DNA of 6,163 nucleotides, taken from contig JAFQNZ010000164.1 in the NCBI GenBank assembly GCA_017395715.1, positions 1-6,163 on the forward strand, read 5' to 3'. Under the pieces are notes generated by a model. That model searched no databases. It worked only from the letters and a program-made list of their open reading frames with translations, and was not told where the DNA came from. This DNA comes from Clostridia bacterium. GTDB lineage: Bacteria > Bacillota > Clostridia > Oscillospirales > CAG-272. Below are positions 1 through 5,653 of this stretch, piece by piece. Numbering within the stretch: position 1 is the stretch's first letter; each line of letters begins with the position of its first letter. Both the position numbers and the translations under genes were made by a program.

Positions 1-39
1 AAAACAGACAAATGTAGTAGAATACAATCGAACATGAAC

Positions 40-73
40 GGCGGGAGCAAGCCCCCGCCCTACTTTTTATTTT
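40..73 (+). terminator. GC-rich hairpin with T-tract, possible plus-strand terminator
   Basis: GGCGGG (40-45) pairs perfectly with CCCGCC (54-59) around an 8-nt loop. On the plus strand the stem is followed by CTAC, TTTTT (64-68) and a further short T-run, so it could stop transcription entering from the left. On the minus strand, which carries the 169-aa gene ending at 72, no T-run follows the stem (GTTCATG...). It is therefore a doubtful terminator for the main operon, though it could protect the 3' end. The outer bases read GTAGGG on the minus strand, like the small palindrome near 5654, so it may instead be a dispersed repeat. Confidence 0.45.
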
Positions 74-581
74 ACGTTTCCTTATACTCGTGCGTTTTCA
101 AAGAATACAACAGTTCGATTTTGCTTTTGCCTCGGTAATGAACGACGTAAAACTCATCACCCCACGAAGCGAGCGAATAGGTGGTGCTTGAAACGGCAAT
201 CTCTTTGAGATTCGGGAACTCAAGCAGCTTTGCCGTGCTGCGATTGCGGTTGCTTTCATACTTGTCGGACACGGGTAGGATTTTAACCTCGAACAGCCCC
301 TTTTTCAAAAGGCTTCTTTTGGCAAAATGCTTTGCCAAGCGTATCAGATTCCCCCAGATCGGCGCGCTGAAGAGGATGCCCAAGGGAATACTCAGCCCAA
401 TCTTGAGCGCTGTATCTGTGGTTTCGGTTATGATGAGATAGAGTATGCCAAACGTGAGCGGTCCGAAAAACAGCGCAAGACACAAGCACAATACAACCGT
501 GGCTTTGATATCCGCCGTGTTGTAAAAATACAGCTCGTCTTCGATCTGTTTGCGCGTGATAATATTTCGGGATTGTGTCAT
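72..581 (-). CDS. two-helix membrane protein of unknown function (169 aa), last gene of the operon
   Basis: I do not recognise this family. The protein has a charged N-terminus (residues 1-26), two hydrophobic helices (about 27-52 and 58-80) joined by a short acidic turn, and a C-terminal soluble domain (about 85-169). That domain begins with a basic stretch (KHFAKRSLLKKG), which by the positive-inside rule puts both termini in the cytoplasm. The C-terminal part has alternating hydrophobic residues typical of beta strands (EFYVVHYRGK, then IELLYSL). The ATG at 581 is preceded by GAAAGGCG about 9 nt upstream, an acceptable ribosome binding site. The gene starts 31 bp after the stop of the 396-aa secreted-protein gene, with no terminator between them, so cotranscription is likely. 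A link to the secretion locus is inferred from position only. Confidence 0.8.
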   Translation of the reverse strand: MTQSRNIITRKQIEDELYFYNTADIKATVVLCLCLALFFGPLTFGILYLIITETTDTALKIGLSIPLGILFSAPIWGNLIRLAKHFAKRSLLKKGLFEVKILPVSDKYESNRNRSTAKLLEFPNLKEIAVSSTTYSLASWGDEFYVVHYRGKSKIELLYSLKTHEYKET

Positions 582-612
582 AGCGTTACGCCTTTCGTTG
601 GTTGCGATTCAC

Positions 613-1803
613 TTAACGGTTTTCACGGACATATCTCTGGTATGCTTCGTCGAGTTCTCCGTTGGTGGAGCTCCACTCTTCGTTGATCTCACCGCCCGAC
701 GTATCTGTCAGATCGGGATATTCGGTGGAGTTCCAAATGTTGGTGTTGAAGTTACCCACTCTGCCCTCACCCATTTCACCGCCGAGGTTACAAACAGGGG
801 CTTCGCCTGCAAAGAGGTGGTCGCAGTAGGTGTAGTTGTTTCTGCCGTCGTTGATGAATACAATGCCGTAAACCGGTACGTTGTTCAGATTCTGCCAACG
901 GTTATTGCGCCAAGTACCGCCGCCGAGCGTGAGCTGGTCTGCCGTAATGTACATAACCATATCGTTCTCGCCTCTACCGTCGATCTGCTGGTTTTTGATC
1001 AGCAAGGATACCGAATAGTAGGAGCTTCCGATCTGCATCATCATATCTTCGCCAAAGATGGCGTTGATCAGATCCTTCTGTTCCTGTGTGGCGTTACCGA
1101 CGTTACCGATGTATCCGCCCGTATCTACGTTTTCCATGCTGTCCGCTAAGGTTTGCATGATGCGGTTTGCGGGAATGGTCTGCCCGCGATACACAATGCC
1201 GCTGCCGTCACCCTTGGGTCCGGTTCCTGCCAAAACATTGGCGAAGGTTGCCGACAAGTTTTCGGTGGCGCCCTGGGTCATGCTTTCATCAAAGTCGGGG
1301 GAAAAGATAAGCATACTTTCCCTTTGATTCATATTGAGCGCACTGGTTTGTGAGTTCTGAATGGTGATGCGGAAGGTTTGGGTTGTGCCGTGCTTGACCA
1401 TACTGCCGGGCTTAAACTGATCGGGATAGGAAACAATAGATCTTTGCGGTAGCGCAGGCGTTGTTTGGCACGCTGCAAAATATTGGTCAATGCCGCTGTT
1501 GTTTTTCACGGTAAGTGTAATGGTAACCGAACCGCCTGCTGTTGTGCCTTGCTGACGGTTGAGCGAGTAATTGCCGTGCTGCAACACAACAAAGCCTGCT
1601 TTGGTGACGGTGGGTGTTACGTTTGTTTTGTCTCCTTGCGCGCGGACATCTGTGATGTAGATGGTCGCAGGCTCGTTCCATTCTGCCGTTCCCGAAATTT
1701 CAAGCTTGCCTGTTAAGGCGGCATAACCGATCGAAGTAAACAATGTCATAAAGGAGAGCATGATACATACGCACAGTATGGTTAGGTTCATCGATTTTTT
1801 CAT
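613..1803 (-). CDS. secreted SipW-substrate-like protein with long unrecognised C-terminal domain (396 aa)
   Basis: Residues 1-29 form a signal peptide: basic MKKSMN, a hydrophobic core and SIGYAA. The following L-T-G-K-L-E-I-S-G-T-A is almost the same as in the 200-aa protein upstream (I-S-G-H-L-K-I-N-G-T-A). By analogy with TasA, cleavage is expected within GYA|A. Residues about 45-190 look beta-rich and resemble TasA/camelysin-type domains (TITLTVKNNSG at 94-104). A Gly-rich linker (193-202, TGPKGDGSG) leads to a second region (203-396) I cannot assign. That region has two cysteines (327 and 338), a GGG/W-N-rich segment and an acidic, polar tail. There is no LPXTG motif or C-terminal anchor, so it is probably released or assembled outside the cell. 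The start is supported by AGAAAGGAG 8 nt before the ATG. A strong hairpin lies 34 nt upstream of the start. Confidence 0.85.
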   Translation of the reverse strand: MKKSMNLTILCVCIMLSFMTLFTSIGYAALTGKLEISGTAEWNEPATIYITDVRAQGDKTNVTPTVTKAGFVVLQHGNYSLNRQQGTTAGGSVTITLTVKNNSGIDQYFAACQTTPALPQRSIVSYPDQFKPGSMVKHGTTQTFRITIQNSQTSALNMNQRESMLIFSPDFDESMTQGATENLSATFANVLAGTGPKGDGSGIVYRGQTIPANRIMQTLADSMENVDTGGYIGNVGNATQEQKDLINAIFGEDMMMQIGSSYYSVSLLIKNQQIDGRGENDMVMYITADQLTLGGGTWRNNRWQNLNNVPVYGIVFINDGRNNYTYCDHLFAGEAPVCNLGGEMGEGRVGNFNTNIWNSTEYPDLTDTSGGEINEEWSSTNGELDEAYQRYVRENR

Positions 1804-1837
1804 GGTAAACTCTCCTTTCTTTTTCTTCTTTTGAAAA

Positions 1838-1868
1838 TTGGTCGCAGACTCGGCGAGTCTGCGACCAA
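1838..1868 (-). terminator. perfect 14-bp intercistronic hairpin, likely partial terminator
   Basis: TTGGTCGCAGACTC (1838-1851) and GAGTCTGCGACCAA (1855-1868) are exact inverted repeats around a 3-nt loop. On the minus strand the stem is followed by only four T residues (the 3' arm ends ...CCAA, then TTTTC), then A-rich DNA and the ribosome binding site of the 396-aa gene. This fits an intrinsic terminator of reduced strength or an mRNA-stabilising or processing hairpin inside the operon. On the plus strand CAAGCTTTTTAC follows, so it could also block antisense transcription. No convincing new promoter lies between it and the next gene. Confidence 0.65.
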
Positions 1869-1907
1869 CAAGCTTTTTACGCCGGGGATTCGCTATTTTA
1901 ACTTGGG

Positions 1908-3020
1908 TTATTCGGCTTGCGAAGAGGTGTCTTCTCCGCCGGCATAGAGTTCATCGTAGTGGTCCACTTTGATATCGAAGACATACAAAAGATTTGTGTT
2001 TGTGGGAATCATAAATTCAGAGCGTGTTTTGTCCTCATTTTCAAACATCAAAATGGGCAGCTGCAAGGTATCGCGGATCTCAAGCATTTCTCGGAAGGTA
2101 TCGACCGCCAAAACCTGATATCCCGTGCTGTCAAACGCGGTGTTGATCTTCTGAATGAAGGACTTATAGCTGCTTACCAAGCGCTGTACTTTGCGCTCGT
2201 AGTCGATATGCTCGTCACGTGTTGTCAAAATGTAATATGCCAAAACGGCAAGCGCGATACCGTCAAGAATGCCGAAGTAAGTAGCCAAAGCCTTGAATAC
2301 CGTTTTGTTGGTATGGGGGTTGGCGAGAACCGTCTGCGCTCCTTGCGGAATGGTGCTTGTGGTCTGCGGCTTGATGATATCCTGATTCAGCGGGATCATA
2401 ACCTGAACATAATACTGCCCTTCGCTGTCTTGCGCGAATTTTTCGCTCATGCCCACAATATCCACATACATGGTGACGTTGAGCTGTGCCGACACGTCTT
2501 TCAGGTGATAGTTTTCAATAAATGCTTTGGCTTTGTCATTGTAATGGACATAGTCAATGCTGACGATTGGGTCAATTGTTAAGGTCTTGCCGCGGTAGGT
2601 GCTGACGGTGGGACCCAAAATTGTTTCTACGGGATTGTAGATCGGTGCGCCCGAATTACGGTCCAAAATGACAAGACGGGAATCCACACGGTACTGATAC
2701 CGATAGGTGACGTCGTCCGCATCCATTTGTACCCGATAGGTAAAGGCGGCATCCATTTTTTGTATCAAAGAGGAGACATACGCGTGTCCGCCGTTGAGAC
2801 GCTCTTCCTCGTAGTATTCATTGTCATTCAGATAGGCGTGGTAGACCACAGAGCCATTTTCTTGGAAATACACATAGGTATCGGCATCAAGTACAACAAA
2901 GATGCAGGAAAATGTAACGGTGAGGATTGAAAGACCGAGGATGACTGCCAGTATGATAGAAATGGTCTTTTTCCTGTTTTTTTGATATTCCGCCCGTTTG
3001 AGCTTTTCGGATTCAGACAT
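1908..3020 (-). CDS. DUF5305-type membrane protein, putative partner of the signal peptidase (370 aa)
   Basis: The architecture matches DUF5305 proteins of Firmicutes and archaea as I recall them, which often sit beside ER-type signal peptidases; their function is unknown. A basic N-terminus (RAEYQKNRKKT) leads into helix 1 (about 19-43). A large extracytoplasmic domain follows (44-243) with strand-like repeats such as TYRYQYRVDSRLVI. Helix 2 is about 244-265. The cytoplasmic tail starts with a charged helix (268-295) and ends in a small domain with a V-D-T-F-R-E-M-L-E-I pattern (306-315), LPILMFE (321-327) and LLYVFDIK (344-351), typical of the family's C-terminal segment. The ATG at 3020 has AAAGGAGG 6 nt upstream and lies 21 bp after the signal peptidase stop, which suggests tight coexpression. 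A chaperone or docking role for substrates is inference. Confidence 0.8.
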   Translation of the reverse strand: MSESEKLKRAEYQKNRKKTISIILAVILGLSILTVTFSCIFVVLDADTYVYFQENGSVVYHAYLNDNEYYEEERLNGGHAYVSSLIQKMDAAFTYRVQMDADDVTYRYQYRVDSRLVILDRNSGAPIYNPVETILGPTVSTYRGKTLTIDPIVSIDYVHYNDKAKAFIENYHLKDVSAQLNVTMYVDIVGMSEKFAQDSEGQYYVQVMIPLNQDIIKPQTTSTIPQGAQTVLANPHTNKTVFKALATYFGILDGIALAVLAYYILTTRDEHIDYERKVQRLVSSYKSFIQKINTAFDSTGYQVLAVDTFREMLEIRDTLQLPILMFENEDKTRSEFMIPTNTNLLYVFDIKVDHYDELYAGGEDTSSQAE

Positions 3021-3041
3021 AGTGTCCCTCCTTTCTTTGTT

Positions 3042-4160
3042 TTATGAGAATAGTTCTCTTAACCATAAACTTGTGTTCCCTACGTGGGACAGCTTAAATC
3101 GAACAACGCCCCGAAGATCCGCCGCGGTGATATAACCGGAGTCAGAGGTTTCGTTGGCATCGCCCTTGGTGGTGTAATACACGTTTCCGTTCAAGTTCTG
3201 AACATCGATCACACGGTGAACGACCATGGTTTTATCGTCTTTGGTAAACACCACAATGTCGCCTTCCTTGACAATCTCGCCGTCGTATTCTTCATAGACC
3301 ACGGCATCGCCCACGTTTAAAGAGCCTGTCATACTCGGTGTGGCGATCACGAGCAGTTTGTATGTGAACTGCCCCGAAATCAGCATCACGATACTTGCCA
3401 AGCAGAAAAACGTGGTGGCAAGACCGATATAGGAAAGCTTCCCTGCTCTTTTGGTGGCGTTTTTTTCCTTTTTTTCGTACAACAGGTCAATAAACACCCG
3501 CACAGCCAAAGGTAAAAGAACCAACACAAAAGAGGTGATCACTTCGGGAATTGCCGGAATGATCGGCAAAAGCATGGTGGGCAAGGTCAAAAGCAAGCGG
3601 TAAACGATGCTTGACACGGGTCCGTACCGCTTTGCCAGATGGTGATACAATATGCCCGATGTGATAGCGGGAAACAAAGCAAGCCCCACAACATCCATAA
3701 ACTGCGTGATGCCGCTGATGTTAGACAAACCCTGCGCAAGCGCAAGGTCAGCAAAAATGCCAATGACATACGCCGCAGCCGATACGACTGTGCTTGACTG
3801 TGCCAACAGCACAGAACGAAGAAGTTCGGTGGCAACGATAATCACCGCGGCGGGCAGAATGTAGCGCAAAAAGGCTTCGCCCGTGAGCGATGTGTTGCGG
3901 TAAAAGCCCACCCAAACACCCGCTGTGTAGGTGATGATGCCGTAAACAACAGCAAACACCGCCAACAGTCCTGTAACTTGGCGGTGATGGATGGAGGGAA
4001 TACTTCTCTTTTTGATCAACACCAATATAACACCGGTGGCGATTGCCAAAACAACAGCGGAAACAATTCGGCAAAGCGCCGAGGGGACGAACAGAACAGG
4101 AAAAAGGCAGGCGGGTATGAAAAATGAGAGTAAGTAGAGTTTGCTTTTCTCGTGATTCAT
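3042..4160 (-). CDS. sipW: ER-type signal peptidase I (SipW class) with polytopic N-terminal region (372 aa)
   Basis: This membrane serine protease removes signal peptides from exported proteins. The catalytic domain is C-terminal, about residues 265-372. Ser276 lies in ATPSMTGSL, the nucleophile motif. His315 in MVVHRVI replaces the Lys of ordinary bacterial enzymes, which marks the Ser-His S26B class of SipW, archaeal and Sec11 peptidases. KGDAN (332-336) carries the conserved Asp334. SipW of Bacillus subtilis is about 190 aa; this protein has roughly 240 extra N-terminal residues with about eight hydrophobic segments (near 8-29, 31-50, 64-85, 97-118, 123-146, 154-171, 184-205 and 207-226), then a further helix at 243-266 leading into the active site. 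The ATG at 4160 has AAAGGAGG 6 nt upstream. It follows the first substrate gene by 71 bp and precedes DUF5305 by 21 bp. The symbol is given at family level only. Confidence 0.92.
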   Translation of the reverse strand: MNHEKSKLYLLSFFIPACLFPVLFVPSALCRIVSAVVLAIATGVILVLIKKRSIPSIHHRQVTGLLAVFAVVYGIITYTAGVWVGFYRNTSLTGEAFLRYILPAAVIIVATELLRSVLLAQSSTVVSAAAYVIGIFADLALAQGLSNISGITQFMDVVGLALFPAITSGILYHHLAKRYGPVSSIVYRLLLTLPTMLLPIIPAIPEVITSFVLVLLPLAVRVFIDLLYEKKEKNATKRAGKLSYIGLATTFFCLASIVMLISGQFTYKLLVIATPSMTGSLNVGDAVVYEEYDGEIVKEGDIVVFTKDDKTMVVHRVIDVQNLNGNVYYTTKGDANETSDSGYITAADLRGVVRFKLSHVGNTSLWLRELFS

Positions 4161-4231
4161 ACCGCGCCTCCTTTATGCGTATTCAAAAGAGTTTAAGGGT
4201 GAAAAACAGGGGTTTGCTAATGGAAATATAC

Positions 4232-4834
4232 TTATTCGTCGACAGAAGTTGCGGTCAGGTGGAGACGGAAGTCTTCAGTCGTGATGTTGGTGCTGGGCGT
4301 ATTGGTGAGCGATACTTTAACGGTAACGGTGGTAGTTTGGGATGCTTCAAGCAGGAAAGATGCAGACTCTTGAACCTTACCTGTGTCGAGAGTACCGTCA
4401 TACATGGTTACATTATCAACCTTTATATAATCCACCTGATAAAGGGTGAAGGTGGTGGAAGGGTTGGCAGTGCCGTCATCATGCTGGACTTTGATGGTGA
4501 TGTTGGCATCAACAACGTTGTTGTTTGTCAAATCGTAGGTAAAGATAACATATTCGTCCTGTACGGCAAGGGTTCTCACCGAGAAGGTTGCTTCCTGTCC
4601 CTCTGCGGTTGCTGCGTCTGTATTCTGCTCATTCCGGGCAGAACCGCCGGAGTTTTCGTCAATAGTAGCATTGGAGAATACAATGTTCTCAATAAAACCG
4701 GTTTCTGCAGCAACTTTGTTGTAGGCTGCGGTACCGTTGATCTTAAGGTGACCCGAAATAGCCGCGTAACCAACGCCGGTGATGATCATGGCAAAGCAAA
4801 GGAATGCAGCGATCAAAAGTTTTCTGTTTTTCAT
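4232..4834 (-). CDS. TasA/camelysin-like secreted protein, probable SipW substrate (200 aa)
   Basis: The signal peptide (residues 1-25) has a basic MKNRK, the core LLIAAFLCFAMIITGVG and then YAA. The following ISGHLKINGTA matches the same region of the 396-aa protein. The mature part (about 25-200) has no further membrane segment and no cysteine. It is rich in Thr, Asn and Val, with beta-type alternation, for example VQDEYVIFTYDLTNNNVVDA (91-110) and TTTVTVKVSLTNTP (167-180). The phrase YVIFTYDLTNNN resembles the strand and turn of TasA-like domains in SipW-dependent proteins. The ATG at 4834 has AAAAGGAG about 8 nt upstream. It is the first gene after the strong promoter at 4942-4970, so it is probably the most abundant product. 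Export is well supported; fibre or biofilm function is only analogy. Confidence 0.85.
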   Translation of the reverse strand: MKNRKLLIAAFLCFAMIITGVGYAAISGHLKINGTAAYNKVAAETGFIENIVFSNATIDENSGGSARNEQNTDAATAEGQEATFSVRTLAVQDEYVIFTYDLTNNNVVDANITIKVQHDDGTANPSTTFTLYQVDYIKVDNVTMYDGTLDTGKVQESASFLLEASQTTTVTVKVSLTNTPSTNITTEDFRLHLTATSVDE

Positions 4835-4865
4835 AATTTTTCTCCTTTTAATTGGTTGTTTTTTT

Positions 4866-4933
4866 AATCAAGATGGAGTTTGTTCCTATGCGCAAGAAAA
4901 ACCGCTTCGGAGAGTACCTCCATTATCTTGATT
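4866..4933 (-). promoter_or_regulatory. 5'-terminal leader hairpin of the secretion operon
   Basis: In the roughly 100-nt leader before the 200-aa gene, AATCAAGA-TAA-TGGAG (4918-4933, read on the minus strand) pairs with CTCCATCTTGATT (4866-4878). This gives 13 bp with one 3-nt bulge. The predicted transcription start (about 4935) falls just before the first stem base, so the mRNA would begin with this hairpin. Such 5' stems are known to slow mRNA decay. A short local alternative (GGAG with CTCC) uses the same left arm. What follows the stem is an A-run, not a T-run, so it is not a terminator. I do not recognise a known riboswitch class. Confidence 0.5.
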
Positions 4934-4941
4934 CTGTAAGT

Positions 4942-4970
4942 ATCATACACGAAAAAAAGAAAAAAGTCAA
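4942..4970 (-). promoter_or_regulatory. sigma-A promoter of the SipW/TasA-like operon
   Basis: On the minus strand, TTGACT (4965-4970) is separated by exactly 17 nt, nearly all T, from TATGAT (4942-4947). Each box matches the sigma-A consensus at 5 of 6 positions. An A/T-rich tract (about 4971-5004) directly upstream could act as an UP element. Transcription would start near 4935. The nearest genes downstream are the 200-aa protein and its operon. Confidence 0.85.
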
Positions 4971-5004
4971 GAATTTTTTTGAAAAGTTAAAATTCTTTTA
5001 AATT

Positions 5005-5035
5005 TTTCGGTCGAAAGTTTTTTAATTAACCGAAA
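5005..5035. repeat. 7-bp inverted repeat upstream of the operon promoter
   Basis: TTTCGGT (5005-5011) and ACCGAAA (5029-5035) are exact inverted repeats separated by 17 nt, within very AT-rich DNA. They lie about 70-100 nt upstream of the predicted transcription start of the secretion operon. They could be an activator site, but AT-rich DNA yields such repeats by chance. No regulator gene is adjacent within the window. Confidence 0.25.
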
Positions 5036-5099
5036 TGAAAATTCCTACGATTCAAGGTGTTCTTTTTCTCTTATATTCAAGTCTTATTTGTTTGACAGC

Positions 5100-5138
5100 A
5101 CAAAAGGAGCTTTACCTTGTAAGCAAAACTCCTTTTGT
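5100..5138 (-). terminator. hairpin terminator of the small membrane protein unit
   Basis: ACAAAAGGAG (5100-5109) pairs exactly with CTCCTTTTGT (5129-5138). The loop can form a second stem (GCTTxAC with GTAAGC), which extends the hairpin. On the minus strand the 3' arm ends CTCCTTTTGTG, so the T-run belongs to the stem, a common form of intrinsic terminator that works in both directions. It lies 2 nt after the stop of the short reading frame at 5141-5221 and downstream of the 113-aa membrane protein. It separates that unit from the secretion operon promoter. Confidence 0.6.
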
Positions 5139-5140
5139 CT

Positions 5141-5221
5141 TCATTTTGAACAGCAGCTACGGGTGCTGCCAGGGTGATTGATCTTGGTTTTTCCATACTC
5201 CTTCATAACATTTACCTGCAT
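5141..5221 (-). CDS. possible short peptide ending in CCSK (26 aa, or 21 aa from the inner ATG)
   Basis: A minus-strand frame runs from ATG at 5221 (26 aa) or ATG at 5206 (21 aa, beginning MKEYGKTK) to TGA at 5141. The C-terminal part reads NHPGSTRSCCSK, basic and with adjacent cysteines. It lies between the stop of the 113-aa membrane protein (28 bp upstream) and a hairpin terminator (2 nt downstream), which is where a small cotranscribed gene would be expected. Against it: the ribosome binding site is weak (CAGG, 8 nt before the inner ATG; none for the outer), and a frame this short can arise by chance. I do not recognise a family. A small secreted or modified peptide is possible but not shown. 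Confidence 0.3.
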   Translation of the reverse strand: MQVNVMKEYGKTKINHPGSTRSCCSK

Positions 5222-5249
5222 TCTGTGTTAAAAAAAGATGCCAATATTG

Positions 5250-5591
5250 TTAAATTCCGCCGGTGACTGAAATCCAAACTCCCAATGCTAACACGAAAAA
5301 GGCAATGTAAAGGATAGGAGAAATGATAATCCAAAACGTCCAGAAACCACATCGTGAGTTATTTTCTTTTATTCTTAATCTTGCACAAATATTCAAAACA
5401 GTGCCAATTGGCATAGCGGGAATGGCAAATAAGACGAAAATGAGATGGAATGTAATCTCGGCACACAATCGACCAACTTCCGTATCGTGAAATTCGTTGT
5501 ATATAAGGCAAATGATAATATGAAAAAGACAAACGATAGAATAAATGCCTTGTATCATCAAGGAAATCGTTTTTAGTTTTTTATTTGTCAG
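5250..5591 (-). CDS. small three-helix membrane protein, probable CTG start (113 aa)
   Basis: I do not recognise this family. Hydrophobic helices lie at about residues 9-31, 45-70 and 84-110. The loop between helices 2 and 3 is basic (RLRIKENNSR), and the N-terminus has KK and K, which fits a cytoplasmic N-terminus and an outside C-terminus. ATG and TTG codons near 5558-5561 have no ribosome binding site. Ten codons earlier, a CTG at 5591 begins the natural-looking N-terminus xTNKKLKTISLM. It has AAAGGCGGTGG (5598-5608), close to the ideal AAAGGAGGTGA, at the right distance, and a promoter with a short leader. An in-frame TAA lies just upstream (about 5615-5617), so no longer form exists. A start at ATG 5558 (102 aa) remains possible. 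Confidence 0.7.
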   Translation of the reverse strand: MTNKKLKTISLMIQGIYSIVCLFHIIICLIYNEFHDTEVGRLCAEITFHLIFVLFAIPAMPIGTVLNICARLRIKENNSRCGFWTFWIIISPILYIAFFVLALGVWISVTGGI

Positions 5592-5597
5592 ATATTT

Positions 5598-5608
5598 CCA
5601 CCGCCTTT
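5598..5608 (-). promoter_or_regulatory. Shine-Dalgarno site that points to the CTG start
   Basis: The minus strand reads AAAGGCGGTGG, matching the anti-Shine-Dalgarno complement AAAGGAGGTGA at 9 of 11 positions. It is followed by AAATAT and then the CTG at 5591. The usual start codons of the frame (TTG 5561, ATG 5558) are more than 35 nt away, too far for this site to serve them. Confidence 0.6.
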
Positions 5609-5617
5609 CTTGGGTTT

Positions 5618-5646
5618 AGTATAGCATAAAAACGGTGGGGTGTCAA
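5618..5646 (-). promoter_or_regulatory. near-consensus sigma-A promoter of the 113-aa membrane protein
   Basis: On the minus strand a perfect TTGACA (5641-5646) is separated by 17 nt from TATACT (5618-5623), which matches TATAAT at 5 of 6 positions. Transcription would start near 5611, only a few bases before the ribosome binding site at 5598-5608, giving a leader of about 20 nt. Confidence 0.85.
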
Positions 5647-5653
5647 TAAATTT

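Noticed and set aside
550..1149. Plus-strand open frame of 199 codons
   Set aside because: It is antisense to the 396-aa secreted protein, which has a clear signal peptide and ribosome binding site.
1895..1923. Possible internal promoter TTCGCA-N17-TAAAAT before the 396-aa gene
   Set aside because: The -10 box matches 5 of 6 but the -35 box only 4 of 6, and the -35 lies in coding sequence. Matches this weak are expected by chance.
1917..2582. Plus-strand open frame of 221 codons
   Set aside because: It is antisense to the DUF5305 gene and has no independent support.
4124..4867. Plus-strand open frame of 247 codons
   Set aside because: It lies antisense to the well-supported 200-aa secreted protein and starts inside the signal peptidase gene. 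It has no ribosome binding site or promoter and its translation is low-complexity and Cys/Val-rich, as expected of a shadow frame.
4864..4923. 19-codon leader peptide in the 5' leader
   Set aside because: It has no ribosome binding site and would start only about 12 nt from the mRNA 5' end. Its ends coincide with the hairpin arms, so the frame is explained by the inverted repeat.
4835..4935. Riboswitch (such as a cyclic-di-GMP sensor) in the leader
   Set aside because: I could not find the conserved core bases of any class I know, and a single stem with a largely unstructured loop does not suggest an aptamer.
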